Below the pieces are notes generated by a model. That model saw only the letters and a program-made list of their open reading frames with translations, was not told the DNA's origin and ran no database searches. DNA of 15,715 bases, from the NCBI GenBank assembly GCA_031288675.1, contig JAITQY010000167.1:1-15715 (forward strand), given 5' to 3'. Origin of the DNA: Oscillospiraceae bacterium (lineage in GTDB: Bacteria; Bacillota; Clostridia; Oscillospirales; Oscillospiraceae). Positions 13,436 to 15,715 of the stretch are shown here, piece by piece. A program made the translations under genes and the position numbers. Numbering within the stretch: the first letter of the stretch is position 1; each line of letters opens with the position of its first letter.

Positions 13436-15010
13436 ATGGCTGATAATCGCAAAGAACAAGAAAGACAAGTACTGCACAATGTTATCTGGGGTGTCGCAAA
13501 CGATTTGCGTAGCAGTGTTGACGGTTGGGATTTCAAGCAATATGTTTTGGGTATGTTGTTTTACCGCTATATATCCGAAAATCTTTCGTCCTATATTGAC
13601 CGTGACGAACACGCAACGGGCGATATTGCGTTTAGCTATGCTAAACTTTCAGATAAAGACGCAGAGCAAGCCCGTGATGATATGGTTAAAACAAAAGGGT
13701 TCTTTATTCTTCCGTCAGAGCTTTTTGAAAACGTCAACAGCCGTGCTTCAAACGATGAGAACTTAAATGAAACGCTTGAAAAGGCATTCAAAAATATCGA
13801 GGCTTCTGCACAAGGGTCAGACAGTGAGGAAGATTTTAAAGGGTTGTTTGATGATTTAGACGTTAACAGCAACAAACTTGGCAGCACGGTAGCCAAACGA
13901 AACGAAAAGCTTGTTAAATTGATGAACGGTATTGCGTCAATGAAACTCGGCGACGGCAACTATAAAAATAATACTATTGATGTCTTTGGTGATGCGTATG
14001 AATACCTTATGGGCATGTACGCAAGCAACGCAGGAAAAAGCGGGGGCGAATACTATACGCCGCAAGAAGTATCTGAATTGCTAACACGCCTGACGATTGT
14101 TGGAAAGACAGAAGTAAACAAAGTGTATGACCCTGCTTGCGGTTCGGGTTCACTGCTCCTGAAATTTGCAAAAATATTAGGGAAAGACAAGGTTCGTTTA
14201 GGCTTTTTCGGACAGGAAATAAACATCACAACCTATAATCTTTGCCGAATAAATATGTTTTTGCACGACATCGATTTTGATAAATTTGATATTGCTCATG
14301 GCGATACATTAACCGATCCGGCTCATTTAGACGATGAACCGTTTGAGGCGATTGTATCAAATCCGCCGTATTCAATAAAATGGGCGGGTGATGAAAACCC
14401 TATTTTAATTAACGACCCTCGCTTTTCTCCTGCAGGTGTCCTTGCGCCAAAATCAAAAGCGGATATGGCTTTTATTATGCATTCTTTAAGCTGGCTTGCC
14501 ACAAACGGAACAGCGGCAATTGTTTGTTTTCCAGGTATTCTATACAGAAGCGGAGCGGAGCAAAAAATCAGAACATACCTGGTTGATAACAATTATGTAG
14601 ATTGTGTTATTCAGTTGCCCGATAATTTGTTTTTCGGCGTAACTATAGCCACTTGCATAATGGTTCTTCGCAAGGGCAAAAGCGAGAACAAAACGCTGTT
14701 TATTGATGCAAGCAATGAGTTTGAAAAATCTAAAAACAGCAACAAATTAAATAATGATAACATTTCAAAAATCGTTTCAGCGTTTGAAGCCCGCAAAGAT
14801 GTTGAATACTTTGCAAGGCTTGTCCATAATAGTGATATTGCCGAACAGAACTACACCCTATCGGTAAGCACTTATGTGGAGCAAGAAGATAAACGAGAAA
14901 CAGTAGATATAACCGAACTCAACGCTGAAATTGAGCGCATTGTTGCCCGTGAAGATGAACTTAGAACGGCAATAAACAAAATAATCAAAGAATTGGGAGG
15001 CGACAAGTAA
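13436..15010 (+). CDS. hsdM: Type I restriction-modification system methyltransferase subunit M
   Basis: HsdM transfers a methyl group from SAM to adenine N6 at the sequence chosen by HsdS, and is required with HsdS and HsdR for restriction. The 524-residue length is normal. Residues about 10-150 form the helical HsdM N-terminal domain (VIWGVANDLR, YVLGMLFYRYISENL). The catalytic domain follows with EYYTPQEVSELL (205-216), motif I DPACGSGSLLLK (232-243), GQEIN (259-263) and motif IV NPPY (309-312), the adenine-specific form. An amphipathic helical tail after about 480 fits HsdS contact. ATG 13436 has AAGGAG 11 nt upstream, inside the end of the regulator. The stop overlaps the next start as TAATG. 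Base composition is more A/T-rich than the clp genes, in keeping with transfer. hsdS and hsdR are not in the window. Confidence 0.96.
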   Translation: MADNRKEQERQVLHNVIWGVANDLRSSVDGWDFKQYVLGMLFYRYISENLSSYIDRDEHATGDIAFSYAKLSDKDAEQARDDMVKTKGFFILPSELFENVNSRASNDENLNETLEKAFKNIEASAQGSDSEEDFKGLFDDLDVNSNKLGSTVAKRNEKLVKLMNGIASMKLGDGNYKNNTIDVFGDAYEYLMGMYASNAGKSGGEYYTPQEVSELLTRLTIVGKTEVNKVYDPACGSGSLLLKFAKILGKDKVRLGFFGQEINITTYNLCRINMFLHDIDFDKFDIAHGDTLTDPAHLDDEPFEAIVSNPPYSIKWAGDENPILINDPRFSPAGVLAPKSKADMAFIMHSLSWLATNGTAAIVCFPGILYRSGAEQKIRTYLVDNNYVDCVIQLPDNLFFGVTIATCIMVLRKGKSENKTLFIDASNEFEKSKNSNKLNNDNISKIVSAFEARKDVEYFARLVHNSDIAEQNYTLSVSTYVEQEDKRETVDITELNAEIERIVAREDELRTAINKIIKELGGDK

Positions 15011-15715
15011 TGAGCGACTTAATAAAACAAAACGGCGATGTGTTTTCAAATATTCGTGATGTGCTTGTTGCCGCACGCACCAATGTTTATAAAGCCATAA
15101 ACTTTGCAATGGTTGAAGCATATTGGGAGATTGGAAAGAAAATTGAAGAAGCTATCGGCGACCGTGCAGAATACGGCAAAGGGCTTTTGCAATATTTGTC
15201 TGAAAACCAACGGCAGAATTTGGTGCGGGTTTTACTGTCCGCAATTTGCGAACAATGAGGCAGTTTTATCAAACCTTTCCAATTCGGCACTCACTGCGTG
15301 CCGAATTGAGTTGGACACATTACCGTCGAATAATTCGCATTCCGAGCGAAGAACGCAGAGCGTTTTATTTGAATGAATGTGCCAACGAAAATTGGAGCGT
15401 TAGGCAACTTGAACGCCAAATTGACACTTCTTTTTATGAGCGGTTGCTTGCAACACCGCAAACAGGCAAAGAAACTGTTGCAAATGAAATAAAAAAAACA
15501 GAGCCAAAGATTGACCCCGAATATATTCTGAAAGACCCCTATATTTTAGAGTTTTTAGACCTTAAAGAAAACAAAGATTATTTAGAGAGCGAACTTGAAC
15601 AGGCTTTGATGGACGAACTGCAAAAGTTTTTGTTAGAATTGGGCAAAGGCTTTTCGCTTGTTGCTCGGCAAAAACGCATTACAGCAGACGGCGACCATTT
15701 TTATATCGACCTTGT
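15010..15715 (+). pseudogene. DUF1016/YhcG-type PD-(D/E)XK nuclease-domain gene, frameshifted and cut by window end
   Basis: From ATG 15010 the N-terminal DUF1016 domain is clear (NVYKAINFAMVEAYWEIGKK, then YGKGLLQYLSE), but this frame stops at 15256-15258. The family sequence carries on in another frame from about 15207 to the window edge: EFGAGFTVRNLRTMRQFYQT, SWTHYRRIIRI, WSVRQLERQIDTSFYERLL, DPYILEFLDL and finally ITADGDHFYIDL. One extra A in the A4 run at 15203-15206 would restore a continuous protein (SEKPTAEFG). The C-terminal part is the PD-(D/E)XK nuclease-like domain; the Asp of FYID is a family catalytic residue, and the Lys that should follow lies beyond the window. Genes of this family are frequent inside type I hsd loci, where their exact role is unknown. 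It starts in a TAATG overlap with hsdM, so cotranslation is expected. Confidence 0.8.

Noticed and set aside
1..15715. CRISPR array, tRNA, rRNA or insertion sequence
   Set aside because: No regularly spaced repeats, cloverleaf, ribosomal RNA stretch, transposase gene or terminal inverted repeats were found.

Overview
The window looks like a chromosomal segment of a low-to-moderate GC Firmicute, most likely a Clostridia-type anaerobe. The case rests on an HPr kinase/phosphorylase (hprK), a tig-clpP-clpX operon, strong Shine-Dalgarno sites in front of most housekeeping genes and textbook sigma-A promoters. The exact lineage cannot be fixed from the sequence alone.

Left part (1-5021, minus strand): a housekeeping operon transcribed tig > clpP > clpX > hprK > ridA. 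It starts at a perfect TTGACA-17-TATAAT promoter and ends at a palindromic terminator next to the left edge. It couples nascent-chain folding (trigger factor) and ClpXP proteolysis with carbon-catabolite signalling (HprK) and enamine/imine detoxification (RidA). tig probably starts at a TTG codon. Its leader carries a hairpin plus U-rich tract and a short palindrome.

Middle (5063-10307, plus strand): a second perfect consensus promoter, back-to-back with the first, drives three genes joined by TAATG (1-nt) overlaps: a TerB-N/TerB-C domain protein, a BrxC/BrxD-type (DUF2791) P-loop ATPase and an Lhr-like DEAH-type helicase resembling BrxHI. The ATPase/helicase pair is the BrxD-BrxHI pair known from type 2 BREX, but no PglX methylase, PglZ phosphatase, PglW or PglY is present here. 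A TerB-domain protein sits in front instead. A 9-bp perfect inverted repeat flanks the promoter and may be an operator pair. This compact cassette is the best candidate in the window for a poorly described system, probably anti-phage or mobile-element defence.

Right-middle (10313-13062): a minus-strand lipoprotein with a beta-propeller-like sequence and, upstream of it, a secreted C39-like cysteine peptidase whose signal-peptide start is out of frame by one A. These are followed by an AT-rich, mostly non-coding stretch with decayed coding remnants and a strong bidirectional terminator.

Right edge (13135-15715, plus strand): a type I restriction-modification locus made of a small Xre-type regulator (frameshifted), an intact HsdM methyltransferase and a DUF1016/YhcG-type PD-(D/E)XK nuclease-domain gene (frameshifted, cut by the window edge). 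hsdS and hsdR are expected beyond the window. Together with the middle cassette this looks like a defence island beside a conserved housekeeping operon. Three of the right-hand genes carry one-base A-run indels, so either decay, contingency switching or sequencing error must be considered.
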